Of a stretch of 64,000 nt of DNA, positions 12,668-23,800 are shown piece by piece (position 1 is the first letter of the stretch; each line of letters begins with the position of its first letter). The notes beneath the pieces are model-generated. The model was not told where the DNA came from and did not search any database. It saw only the letters and a program-made list of their open reading frames with translations. The DNA comes from Diploscapter coronatus (taxonomy: Eukaryota > Nematoda > Chromadorea > Rhabditida > Rhabditidae), in assembly GCA_964036155.1 (NCBI GenBank), contig OZ038423.1, positions 73,547,249 through 73,611,248 on the forward strand, in the 5' to 3' direction. A program made the translations under genes and the position numbers.

Positions 12668-15600
12668 CTAGTCGTCGTCATCTGGAGGCAGCAGATCGAA
12701 CTCGTCCTCGTTTTTGAGCCCGTCTTTTCCGGATTTCGATGCCTGAAAACAAGCCGATTTGAAAGAAAACAAGTGGATTTGCTGATTGTGAGTTGGCAAA
12801 ATGTTAGCACGCATACCACCTTTCAATAAATGAAATTTTCATTGTATCGTTTTACTCGCGTTCGGCCTTTTCCTCACCAAAACGGTTTTTTTTCGAAAGT
12901 TAGGATTTTTGCACATCATATTTTCATTCTCTCAATATCTGATAGAATTCTTTAGCGAGGAATAGAACGTTTCCTCTTCCAAAAGATTTCAGTAATTTAC
13001 CTGATTATCATCGTCGTCTGGAGGCAGCAGCGCGAATCGCTCGTCTGCTTCGTTGCGATCCGAATATCGCCCGGTCAATTCCCGACTGCTCACATGGTTC
13101 GCCGCCAGTGGATTTTCTGCCGGAATGTCCCCGGAAGTGGGTGAAGCGTCCTGAAATTTTGGAATAATTGCTCGTTACAAGCATGACGTTAAGGAAACAA
13201 AGGATGAATGCAACTTTTCCAGAACTAATTTTAAAAGATAGTGAAAATATTTCGATAATTTAGATTTTCAATAACGAGGACTAATAGCAAAGCTACGACA
13301 GGCCACTATTTGTATCGATTTTGTAACATATGTTGGGGAACTTTGAAAAGAGAAACTATACCTTAATTTCCCTCCTCTGCTCGATCCAATTGGGCTCTCT
13401 CCTCATCATCGTTTCCATGTCCGTAATGCCGTTTTCAAACGAATTTAGGGCTTCTTGATTCAGGTTGAGCTGAAATTTTTTCCCTTTCTTTTTTTCTAAA
13501 ATCCAAATTTCTGGTACCTGAACAGGCGATTCGGAATCAAGTTGATGTATGAAGGTCGTTAATCGAGCGAACTCCGATGGCACTAAAGATCAAATTCGTT
13601 CTTTTTCAGAGGATCATGTCGAACTTACGTTTGAATTCCGGCAACCCTAGAATGTCAATTTGCGAAGGCGTTTGAGGGGAATACGGTAGTTTGAGGACAG
13701 CGATACGAGACCGGGCAGCAGTCGGGTTGCGAGTGCACTCCTGTAATTTTCGAGAGTGTTTTTCCTCCTTCAACCTTAGGTGAGTAAAACGATAAGGAGG
13801 ATAGACTCGCGATTAAAAACTTCAAAAGCATTCCTTTCAAATTTTCAAAGCTTTTCCGGGTAGAATTGCAGGAATTTTAAAGGTGGACACTCGATAAAGA
13901 GCGAAATTCGCTGAAACCTACTCTGACGATAATATCGAAAGCGGGAACGAAGAGATCTGGATAGGGACGTCTTTGGGAGAGACGCAGAGAGTCCGTCAGG
14001 ATGGGGGTAGTGCAAGGCGAGAGCACGAGCAGCACGCGAGACGAGTTCGCGATGTTGTCGACCAGCCAGCGGGAAGGTTGCATTCCTGAAAAATGTGATA
14101 TTTAAAAATAGAAAAAAAGTTCTAAAATTGGATGATCCGTGAACGAAGATATACTAGTTTGAAAATTTTCTGCAGTGATAACAACGCGAAACATTATGAT
14201 AACGATGCTGGTATACTAATTTTAAATATTTCAGACGAATCTCAGAAGAAAAGAAGTATTGCTAACCTGCAGCGATGAGCTCGTTTTGATCCAGATGCAC
14301 ATTCGCGTTTGCGGAGACAGTGAGGACTCTGGCCAGCGATGCGATCACTGAGCTGTGGATTGGATGATCGTCGGAGTAGACCAGCAGAACTGAGGGACGA
14401 TACATTAGTCTGCAAATATTATTTTGACTTCTTCCAAAATAAAGATAAGGATTACTGCAAATCGCAAGTCCTCGTCGCTGCTCGCCTCCTCTGCCGGAAA
14501 ATGTACAACGAGCCGAAAACCAGCACCAATGCGCAGGAAACTGAAATGTTTGGAATATGTTTCAAGAAAAAGAAAAGTAAAAATAAATCAAACAATTTTC
14601 GATTTTTAGAAACGTTACTAAAAATAAATTAAATTGTTTTTCTTACACATGAAAACATAAAAATAAGTGAGATTGTAATAATTCGAGTATCGTTGCGGTA
14701 CAATAAATAAATTTGCAAATCTGGCGAACCCAAAATCCCGAGTAGAAACATGGGCCCAGCATCTCGGATGGTTTTGAGCGATTTCCAGGCGAACGACAAT
14801 CGGTCTTCCGAAATGGTCATGTTGATGTGCGTGTGTGGGCAGACGATGCATTTCTGCAATTATTCAATTCTAATTTCTCATAATCTCTGATTATCAAATA
14901 AGTTTCAGAATTATTTCAATTTGTTGGGAAGATTAATTCTTGTTAGACCAAATGTATCGTGTATGATTATTTAAAAAAGGAAAAAAGTTAACTAAGATAA
15001 TTAACCCACCGAATCTGTTTGCTCGCAAACCAGGAGACAATCGTGTCTCGGAACGAATGCGTATAGCATGTATTCTCCCTTTGGAACGTTGTGCCACTGA
15101 AATTGAGATCATTTGCACGGAATAAGAGGCTCTATCCTTTGAACGCCCTCTGGATTTATCCTCAGCTGTGCTTCAGAAGGAGAAATCTCCTTCTCTAGCC
15201 TTTTCTTTTCACTCTCCAAAGAATACGATTTGTTAGGTCGTGTTAGTAAAATTAACCCTAACCCGAGTTAATTGGTTCTTTTCTCTGATAATTTCCTTAA
15301 TTATCTCACCTTTACTCCTCCATTCGGATACTCTACGTCGAAAGTCGCCACTTGACTCAGTGAGCCGCTAGTTGAATTACCAAGGCGTTGAAAAACGATT
15401 ATGGAAATTCGGCGTGCTAAAAACTTTTAAAATCTATTCCAGAGTTCATTTTCTATTCTCCTTTCCCCTCTTCTACGTCAACATGCTAATTTATGAGGTT
15501 TCATATACCCAACTTCTCAATAGGATTGGGAAAAGTTGCAGAAATGAAAATCTCACCGATATAGTCCGCGGGTCCATTGACTCGAACCCAAATACCATCT

Positions 15601-17302
15601 TCGTCAGAGAGATCAGTCAGAAGCATTGGAGACCAACCGATGTCATGCTGAACAAATTTAGCAATGAAGAATCCTTTTCCAAAAAACGAAGAAAATTCAT
15701 ACCTTGTAAAGATGAGCAATTTCAGGAAATAGCTGCATGTCTTGTGGAGAAGAAACGTAGATCGAGGATCTGAAAATTCCATTTTCATTCTATTTAGGAG
15801 AAAAACTCGGACCTGCACTTTTGCGGAAGTAGAGTAACACTGATCAAGTACTGAGACATGCCGTACATCCGGAAACAACCGAATCCGAAACGGAACGGGA
15901 TCTGGAAGGGGTGAAATATCTTCATTTTTATAAGCTCGGTTTCATTAGCAATAAAATTGACTGTGCTACTGCATTTTTACGTTTTCTTGAAACCTATCAA
16001 CTTTTCTAACGACGACTACTTTCAAGCTGTACAAAATGGGAAAAATAAACGGCTTTTTGCTATTTTTCAGGAAATTTCAGATAAAATAATATTCCAGATT
16101 GTAAATTATTGGTCGCCTTGATTATGTAAATCTACCTGAACATCCTGCGGTCTCTCGAAGGTGATGGACCTACAGGGCCAAATCCACTGTCCGTTGACGA
16201 TCATCCTGCTGGAATCGTGGCAGTAGGTGTCCTCGTTGTCGGGCGCGTACAGGCATTTCAGACGAATCACAACAGAGTCAGCCTGCTCGAACACTGTCGC
16301 AGAAATGTTCAGACGCACGTGGGGAAACCTTCAGATTTTTTTTTGTTAATGTCTAGCTTCCAGCTGAATCAGATGTGGATATTTCGAAAATTTAAATGAC
16401 TACTTTGTGAAACATAAGTAAATGTAAGTTTTTCTTTAAAATTTAAAAAGATCGTCACTGATCTGATTCGATTTCTGATCCGCGAGATGCATGCATGTAA
16501 TTTAGTTGAAACATATTCTATTCGTTTAAAGTTATTTTCTGCAGATCTTAAGAAAAACTCACGTATTTCCAACATTCGAGGCGACTTCGGGCCCGATGTA
16601 GACATTCATTGTCCCGGCTTGACAAGGTGGGAGGTTTTGATCATCTGAAAACTTGCACTCAATTTTCTGTAAAAGAAAAAGATAAATTTTCGTACCTTGT
16701 CCGATAGACTCCTGATACGTTTTCAGACATGCGAGGGAGTTGTTGAGGATCGAGTAGAAAGGAGACTCCTGAAATGAACTAAATCGTTTTCATCCTTCGT
16801 TCCATTCAATTTCACTCTCAACTGCGATAAAATTCGGAGCTTATCACTATTTTTGAAAATAAAAAATTAGTACCTTTTGCAGAGAGCGGTTGTTAGCAGT
16901 GAGCCGAACGGAAGCGTAGCATGCGTCCAGAGAATTGGCATTTGCGATGCCAGAGGTCGTTGTCGCTGCCCGAGGCTTCTCTGTCGTCAGGCTCGTTGAC
17001 AGTGTTCTCTTTGTTGTTCCGACCGTTGTTTTGCGAATCAGCGTGGTTGCATTAGGTTCATTGCCTTGCGTTCCATTAGATGACGACGACAAGCAGACAA
17101 CAAGATTTATGTTCGATACGATGAAAAACGTCAACAACAAAATTAAATTATAACAATGTGTTCGAGGATGAGGGTTATGAAAGATTCTAGAAGACCTATG
17201 TAGTTTACGAGAAGATTTCGAACTTGAAGAAAACTTGGAATGAAAATGACTATTTCTACAGGAAGAACTTCCTAATCGCTCAATTACAACAAACTTTGGC
17301 AT
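12668..17302 (-). CDS. IL-17-receptor-like type I membrane protein with SEFIR domain
   Basis: Eighteen exons: 17302-16874, 16768-16696, 16644-16563, 16328-16136, 15901-15813, 15769-15703, 15647-15557, 15350-15310, 15096-15010, 14853-14730, 14540-14456, 14409-14267, 14085-13922, 13740-13629, 13582-13518, 13469-13362, 13150-13001 and 12742-12668, giving 725 residues. It has a hydrophobic signal segment (about 50-70), a Thr/Ser-rich mucin-like stalk, and an extracellular region with scattered cysteines and a W-x-N-V-P-x-G-x-Y motif. One membrane helix lies at about 418-439, followed by RQRRR. A SEFIR domain spans about 457-593 (VLLVYSDDHPIHSSVIASL, then RWLVDNIANSSRVLLVLSP). SEFIR proteins of the IL-17 receptor family signal through ACT1-type adaptors; the nematode members are ILCR-1 and ILCR-2, and I cannot say which this is. 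The acidic tail ends in two LLPPDDDD copies. The exon 8 acceptor and exon 10 donor are the least certain junctions; a stronger-looking exon 10 donor exists near 14645 in the same phase. Confidence 0.85.
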
Positions 17303-17599
17303 TATGCTTGATTCCCGGGCGCAGACTGAAAATCCAAAACTTATTTTTGAAGTGGCATTTGATGATGAATGAGTTGTTGGTATGTTTCAACGAAACCTCA
17401 TGACTCTTGTTTCGAAATACACGTAATTCGCTCTTCAATGTGAAACATCGCAATTTCCCGTTCAAAATGCGCTTTTTGATAATGGTATGCGAAAAAGATT
17501 TGAAAATCAGAGAAAGGAATGGGGTTTTCGAATTTTTCAAGCCTAATGAGGAGAATAATTCAACTTTCGGTTCATTCATCATCACCATCTCAAAAGTAT

Positions 17600-18683
17600 T
17601 CAAATCCCGCCGACCTTCTTCTCATCGACCTGCTCCTCGTTCTGCTCGTCTTCTTCCTTCTGCTTCTCGGAGGCAGCTTCCTGTGCCTCTTTCAGTTTCT
17701 GCGCCAAAATGAGCGTGTTCTCCTTTGCGCGGATGTACGTTCGGGGATGAATAGGGTAGAAGCCGGCCAAACCTGTAAATTCCTCATTTTTCCAAATCGA
17801 TTTTATTATGTTTCAGACCTTTCATAAGTTGGCTAAATTTCTGGTAAAGTGATTGTATATGGAATGAATTTTTTTCTTCATAAAGAACATCAAATGAGCA
17901 ATTTTACCAAATTTTCATAAGTCTCAAACAGTCCATAAATTAAAATGTAGAAATAGCGCATCAAAAATCACCTAATAGAACTCAAAACAGACTTCTCCAA
18001 ATCGAATAATTCTCAATTTACCCCCGTCCCGCAAGTGCGGATTCTTTTTGGAGAAGTCTGAACTAAAAATTAAAAGAAAAACAAACCGAGCAATTCGAGA
18101 ACAGGAACGGACACCTCGGCGTTCCTCTGTCCAATCCAGTACTTGAGTCGGCCGTAGTTCAGCGAAACCAGCTTCTCGTTCTTCGCGTTCGGCAGTGGGT
18201 CGTACACGCCAACCTGCACAAGATTTGTGAATTAAAATCTCGAGTTTTCTAACAACTATTTGTCTATAATTGAAAGCTAAAATACTGTGAAATTTGGTGA
18301 ACGAAAGTATCCAACCTGCTCGATGATGCTTCCCTCGTAACGGCGACCGAGACTCTTATCGGGGAACACACAGATCTAAAAGATAAACTTGTCATATTTT
18401 CTTTCCTGCAAATTTTCCTAACTTGAAAACTACAAATTACCGAAATAAAGCAAATAAAATCACGTGTCGACTCTGAATATGCAATTGGAATGTTCTTTAT
18501 TTTCCAAAATGCATATTTACGAGTTTGCGATTCTTGAGAAAGTCTTCTAAGATATCAATGTTCTTTCAAGCATTATTTTTTGTTATTTTATGATACCTGA
18601 TAGACGGGTCGATTCTTGCAGCCGAAAAGTGCTAGTCCAATGCTCTGCCTGCCAAAGTGTTTGGGCGACACCAAGATTCTCAT
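17600..18683 (-). CDS. MRPS16: mitochondrial ribosomal protein bS16m
   Basis: Four exons: 18683-18597, 18375-18316, 18213-18087 and 17772-17600, giving 148 residues. The sequence carries the S16 signature: an N-terminal IGLALFGCKNRPVYQICVF strand, then GVYDPLPN and the LNYGRLKYWIGQ helix. The family's C-terminal LLGLAGFYPIHP block follows. The protein belongs to the small subunit of the mitochondrial ribosome. The C-terminal tail after about residue 110 is a highly charged Glu/Lys extension that bacterial S16 lacks. A TTTCAG acceptor lies 48 nt upstream of the ATG, at 18731/18732. The receptor gene begins only about 275 bp downstream of this stop on the same strand, so co-transcription is plausible. 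Intron 3 (17773-18086) holds a long inverted repeat. Confidence 0.93.
17988..18060. repeat. perfect 14-bp inverted repeat with nested hairpin in MRPS16 intron 3
   Basis: Arms 17988-18001 (CAGACTTCTCCAAA) and 18047-18060 (TTTGGAGAAGTCTG) pair perfectly. Within the loop, CCGCA-AG-TGCGG at 18029-18040 makes a second hairpin. The nesting suggests a folded RNA or foldback element. Confidence 0.65.
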
Positions 18684-19561
18684 CCTGACACAACGCACGA
18701 GGGGCGATTACGCATAGGGCGAGGTGCACAACTGAAACCCGAAGAGAAGATAATAGGGCAATTGACGGGATGGTAATTAGCAGATGGTCAACTTGAAATT
18801 CGGGATAATTAGCGGTTAATTAGGGGGTAACTATTAAGAAAATTGTAAGAAAACTTTTAAAGCGGAAAGGAAAACTAATTTTTGAATGGCTTTTCCTTCT
18901 AATTTCTTGACGGACACGGCTTAATTTAATGAGTAACTTTTCTACGAATTAATTTGCCAATTAGCGAACTTAATTGGGTGAAAACGGGAAGAAAATCGAG
19001 TGAAGACATACCAAAATAGGGAGCTCTCTTTGCGAGAAAAGTGGGCGGAGTTTAGAAATAAAAAGTTGCAAGGGGGGTCGCGGCGAAAGAAAGAGAGGTG
19101 TGCAAGTGACTGAAAATGAAAAAAAAACCGATTTTTTGTTTTTCATTCAAAATTCAACTTTTTATTTCGAAAATCAGAAAACTAAAATAATACGATTGTG
19201 TCCCTATATAAGGTCTTTCAAAATTACGTATAACATGCCGAGCAAAAATGCACTCGGGGACGTGTAATCAAACTGAGTGCGGAACATCAACAATAACCGT
19301 TCACAAGAAAATCGATTACTATTTTTGCTATATATTTTGAAGAGTTTATTTTGAAATCGCTATAAAATAAATATTGGATTTGGTTACAGAATTTTTGTAA
19401 TAAAATATTTTAGATAATATTTATTTGAGTTAATTATTACTCGTTACTTTTGGATATCTTCTAGAGTTGTCTGTATCATGTGCATTGAAATTAAATTATT
19501 ATTATTTCACATTTATTAAATAAAATTTCTATATGAAATCGGAGATTACTATAATTAAACT
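18684..19561. other. spacer between F-box/kelch gene and MRPS16
   Basis: About 880 bp without a gene. It contains the MRPS16 5' acceptor (18732) and TTAATTxG-rich sequence at 18770-18980. The part at 19100-19550 is very AT-rich and leads into the 3' end of the F-box/kelch gene. No RNA gene was recognised. Confidence 0.5.
19512..19517 (-). terminator. poly(A) signal of the F-box/kelch gene
   Basis: AATAAA on the minus strand, about 45 nt downstream of the TAA stop at 19562-19564. The spacing suits a short nematode 3' UTR. Confidence 0.5.
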
Positions 19562-20830
19562 TTAATTTGTAATTTTCCAACTTTCTCGCCATTCATTCGT
19601 TTGTGGATCGTATTCCTCGATTGAATTACAAAAATTTTCATGTCCAGGCTTTTGAAATCTAAGTTAACAAATATTTCGTATAAAGATATGCAAAATCTCA
19701 GCTCACCCTCCGATCGCGTACAATTTCCCGTTAGCGACAATGAGCGAATGATGATATCTTCCATAATTCATATTAGTGATTCGGGAAATTCGACTGTCAA
19801 CTGGAGCTGAGGGGTTGAAACACAAACAGGATTTGAATATATCACTACTAAATATATAATGATACATTATTTAACATACAAAATTAACCAATTCCATCCT
19901 CCAGTTATGTAAATTTTTTCATTTAGCGATGCAACTCCGAAAGAATGTCGTCTTTCTGGAATCTCTCCAACTTCAATCCATTCCCGTTCATCGTCTGATA
20001 ATCGATATATCTTTCTACTTTTATATCCATCAATAACTGAATACCCATGATTACAATAATGAATATGCTATAATGTGACCGTATAAAATTCCATCGCATG
20101 TTATTGTTTGAGCAAATTCAGTTGGAATAGGAAAAGCAGGTCCTTTTTTCCATGTTCCATCTATTAAAACCTGAATAAATCATTTCATGGGCTTTCATTC
20201 GATCTTCTTACATCAACGCGATTCGTAGCTTTCATTGTTCCAGGTTCCCATCCACCCAAATAATACAGTTTGTCTTTGAAATAAGCCACAGATGCATATG
20301 CACGCCATTCAGGAGGATCTGGACCTGTAAAATTATTTGAATCGATCATTCATGGATTTGTTGATAAGACCTCTTGAAATTTTTCGAGTATTCAAGTTAA
20401 ATATTTCAAATGATTTTCCTACGTCTCTAATTGCAAAAATCTGAAATTTGGGAAATTATTCAAAATAACGAATATAGAAATTTACTCTATTCTGTGTCGT
20501 TATTACTTCATATAGCATATACCAATTATGGAGGTTTGCAATCTCTTCGACTGAACAGGTAAATGAATTGAACAAGCATATTCTTCCTTCATATGAACAC
20601 TTATTATTTCGATAACAAACTAAATTATTGCGAGTCATTTCAAAGTCTCTTACTTGGCTTCAACATAATTTCTTACGATAGAATAAAATTTTCCCCTTGA
20701 GCAATATCGGCAGATGTTTCTTGATTATTTGCATCATTCGCTTGTTAGTCCAGGCCAATTGTCCCAGATATTTGAATTCGGGATATTCGCAGATCAGCAG
20801 TATAATTTCGACTGGCAAATTGGCTAGCAT
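19562..20830 (-). CDS. F-box protein with C-terminal kelch repeats
   Basis: Eight exons: 20830-20677, 20652-20486, 20440-20371, 20324-20212, 20170-20080, 20036-19880, 19847-19707 and 19658-19562, giving 329 residues. Residues 1-45 form an F-box (MLANLPVEIILLICEYPEF, then LAWTNKRMMQII). Kelch strands follow with LYYLGGW, RRHSFGVASLNEKIYITGG and GRYHHSLIVANGKLYAIGG, each ending in the Gly-Gly pair, and the last blade closes with EEYDPQTNEWRESW. F-box/kelch proteins are substrate receptors of SCF ubiquitin ligases; the substrate here is unknown. A TTATTTAG acceptor lies 14 nt upstream of the ATG. Codon use is far more AT-rich than in its neighbours, and the introns are only 24-48 nt. The first junction is uncertain: acceptors giving a 24-nt or a 30-nt intron keep the same frame. 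Confidence 0.8.
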
Positions 20831-20844
20831 CTTTGTTAAGAGAC

Positions 20845-23800
20845 CTAAATAATCACAATTATTTCAAGATGGAAATAGTAAAAGTATTGATTGAACGAGA
20901 AGGGTGCGGGTCAAGTCCCCCAGTTTTTTTCTCTAACGCCATACTATTTTCACGAGAAAAGTTGGGGGCTTGACCTGCACCTAAGCGACGCAAATGCACA
21001 CTTCGTATTACTAGGTATTTTCCATAATTACTAACGTTATATCGTCTCTATCGCTGCTGAAAATCTGTTGAATTTAAAAATGTTATTTGGAAGATAGGAG
21101 ATTGTTCATAACGTTCATTCGCATTAACAATATATAGTCTGATAGCAACCGAGTTATTGAAATTTCAGTTTTTTCGACATTTGGTTTAGCACAGAATATA
21201 CTTTTAAAATATTAATAACATCAGTTTTGGATGAATTCAGCAAAGTATCACTGTTGAATACAATGATAAGAGGACTATTTTATGATCGTTGCAGATATAT
21301 GTAACCACCACAGATCACTCGATTGGATGCTTCATCTGAAATACCCAATGTACCTACTATGTATAAAAGATAACCGACAAAAGTAACTAGTTTCCTGAAA
21401 TTTTCATAACACATGAAATTACGTTGAGCTTGAACCTACATCAATTTGATATTGTAGAAAATTGCAAACATACTGATGATGAAATAATTAATCGCTGTTA
21501 GTAATTGTTGGCCTTCTGGTCTTCATAAAACTAGAATTTCATTTCTGAGCATCTTATCTTGTTACTCTTCTCTATCCTAGTCGTGGGCAAAGATAGCGTG
21601 AGTATTCTCTTTCTATGAGCCCATTGCATGTTCATCTCCACTCTCTGCGTTATTGCATTTGTCCAATTCATCCAAGGGTCCCAGCATTTCTTTTTCTTTC
21701 GAATCTCTTTTATTTTAGGCTCATCTCTAATTTTATTCATCTTCTCTCTTACCTTAGTATTCGTGCTGTCCTTACCTCATTTCTTGAACCTTCACCAACC
21801 CTTCTTTAAGCCCTAACTCCGGATTACTCAGATCCGACCCACTCTCGTTTTTCTCCTGATTAAATTCGATGAACCTCGTCATTTTCACGATTCCCGCTAA
21901 ACTCTTTTTTTCCTGCAGAGAAGTTCCCGCCCACTTGAGAAATCGGATTACCATAAAATATTCGACAATTTGTTTGATTCGATTGAAGCGCAAAAACGAA
22001 GCGCCAAAAAGCGGTCGGCAAATCAAAATGTGCCTAGATTCTTGCTGAGAGCTCGCAATCTGCCCATTTTAGATTTTGAATTTGTTCTCAAGATTAGTTG
22101 TCAAACCATGTCTTTGGTATTACTTCCCAAAATTTCATGATTTTATGGCATTTTTAACCTGCATTGTCTATCTTCAAGATTCATATCTTTCGATCAATTC
22201 CTATTTTAAAATTGTCGATGGCTTTCTTTTAAACCTTATCGATACATGCCTATTGCCTCTTTGATTGTTATCAAATGCAGTAACTTTGGCAGCATCTTTG
22301 AGGCAGAAATGCTCATTCGCAAATTTAAGAATCTTTCAATTATCTTGACTCGCCCAAATACCCTCATATGTAACGTTTTCCATGCTTCTTCCAGACTATA
22401 AAGCGGTTTCAAGTAATTCATGGAGCAATTCACGGGCCACCAAGTTTGTGCAGAGAGGGAGGGGAATTTATGGGGAGCTCCTGGGGCGGAAGTGCCGAGC
22501 GTGTTGCAGGCAAAAAACTGCCCGATTTGAGCGAATTTAATGCGGCAAATTGGGGCCGATCTTTCCAGGCGCCTCGAGCCCTTTGGTGGCCTTCTAGCAA
22601 TTCAATTTTAACCCCATTTCTATGCAATGAAATATTTCGAAAGTTTTCGTGACATTTTTTAGAAGAAATGCAGTACATTTGGGTGGATGATAATTTTGAA
22701 AATAATAATCGACGATCATTTTAAAATTTCACTCATTCATTCATTCACGATCTGCTTTTATCACAGATCTTGTTCAGGATACGATATATTTACTAGGTTC
22801 GTTGAAACATGAGCAATTCATTCGATTTAAATTTAGCCAAATGTCGCCATCGTTTTTAAAGTCTTGATTTTTCAAGATTTGCAATTCCAACATCATCTGC
22901 TTCTTTGCATATCCATCTCTTCCGGTCTTTTCCTTTCCAACATTCGTCTCTAGCTAATCTATCATTTCCGATGTGTGGCAAAGTGCTAACGTTTCCCTTG
23001 CTCTAGAAAGGAAACCCTCGCAATTCGTCCTCAAAAATCTCTCATTCTCTTATTGAATCATTTTCAAACTACCCATGAGAAATATCACCTTACTTGTTAG
23101 ATAGGTCTAAAAATTACGCATTTTTGAAATTCCCAGTTTAAAGTTGTAACGACACATGTATCGGCACGATTTCGAGATTTTGGGATTATTACGCACTCCT
23201 CACCTGCTCGCTTGAGCGTAACGTGAAATTTGAAACGGAAGTGCTCTTCATCCTTACAACGTAATTTTGCCCTCAAAATATTCGCTACCTAACGTTTTCT
23301 AAATCTTTTGGCTTTCTTTTTTCTGCTTCTCTGCTCTAAATTTGTCTTCCATTCCCGATTGGACTTTCCCCTTTTCATCATGCCAATTGTTATTACGTCT
23401 TTCTGTCTTCTGCCCTCTGTCTTTCTCTGTCTCTGTCTGTTTGTGTCTGTTATGCGTGACTGAACTCTCAATTTTGCCATTCCGCAATTCTGGCTCCGAC
23501 TTTAGACGAGGCTAACCTGGTAGCAATCCAGAAGTTGCCAACAATTTTCGACTAATCTTGATTTTGTTGATAATATTTATCTTCCACTAAATTTCCAGCC
23601 AGCTTTTTCCTTAGAACCATGACACGTACGCAATCTGGCAACCTAATCAATCAAAAGTTGTCAAAAATCTGCAGTTTTCGAATTCCCTGGTTCTAAATTC
23701 TGATGAACTCATTTTCCTCCTGCAAAAAGTGCAATTTCAGTCTCTAGAGTATCCCAAACCCTGTGCACATTTTCATAATGTTCCACATGCTACAAACCTC

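Noticed and set aside
22430..22678. Opposed open frames over a GC-richer patch
   Set aside because: Open in both directions only because of composition; no splice sites or family match.
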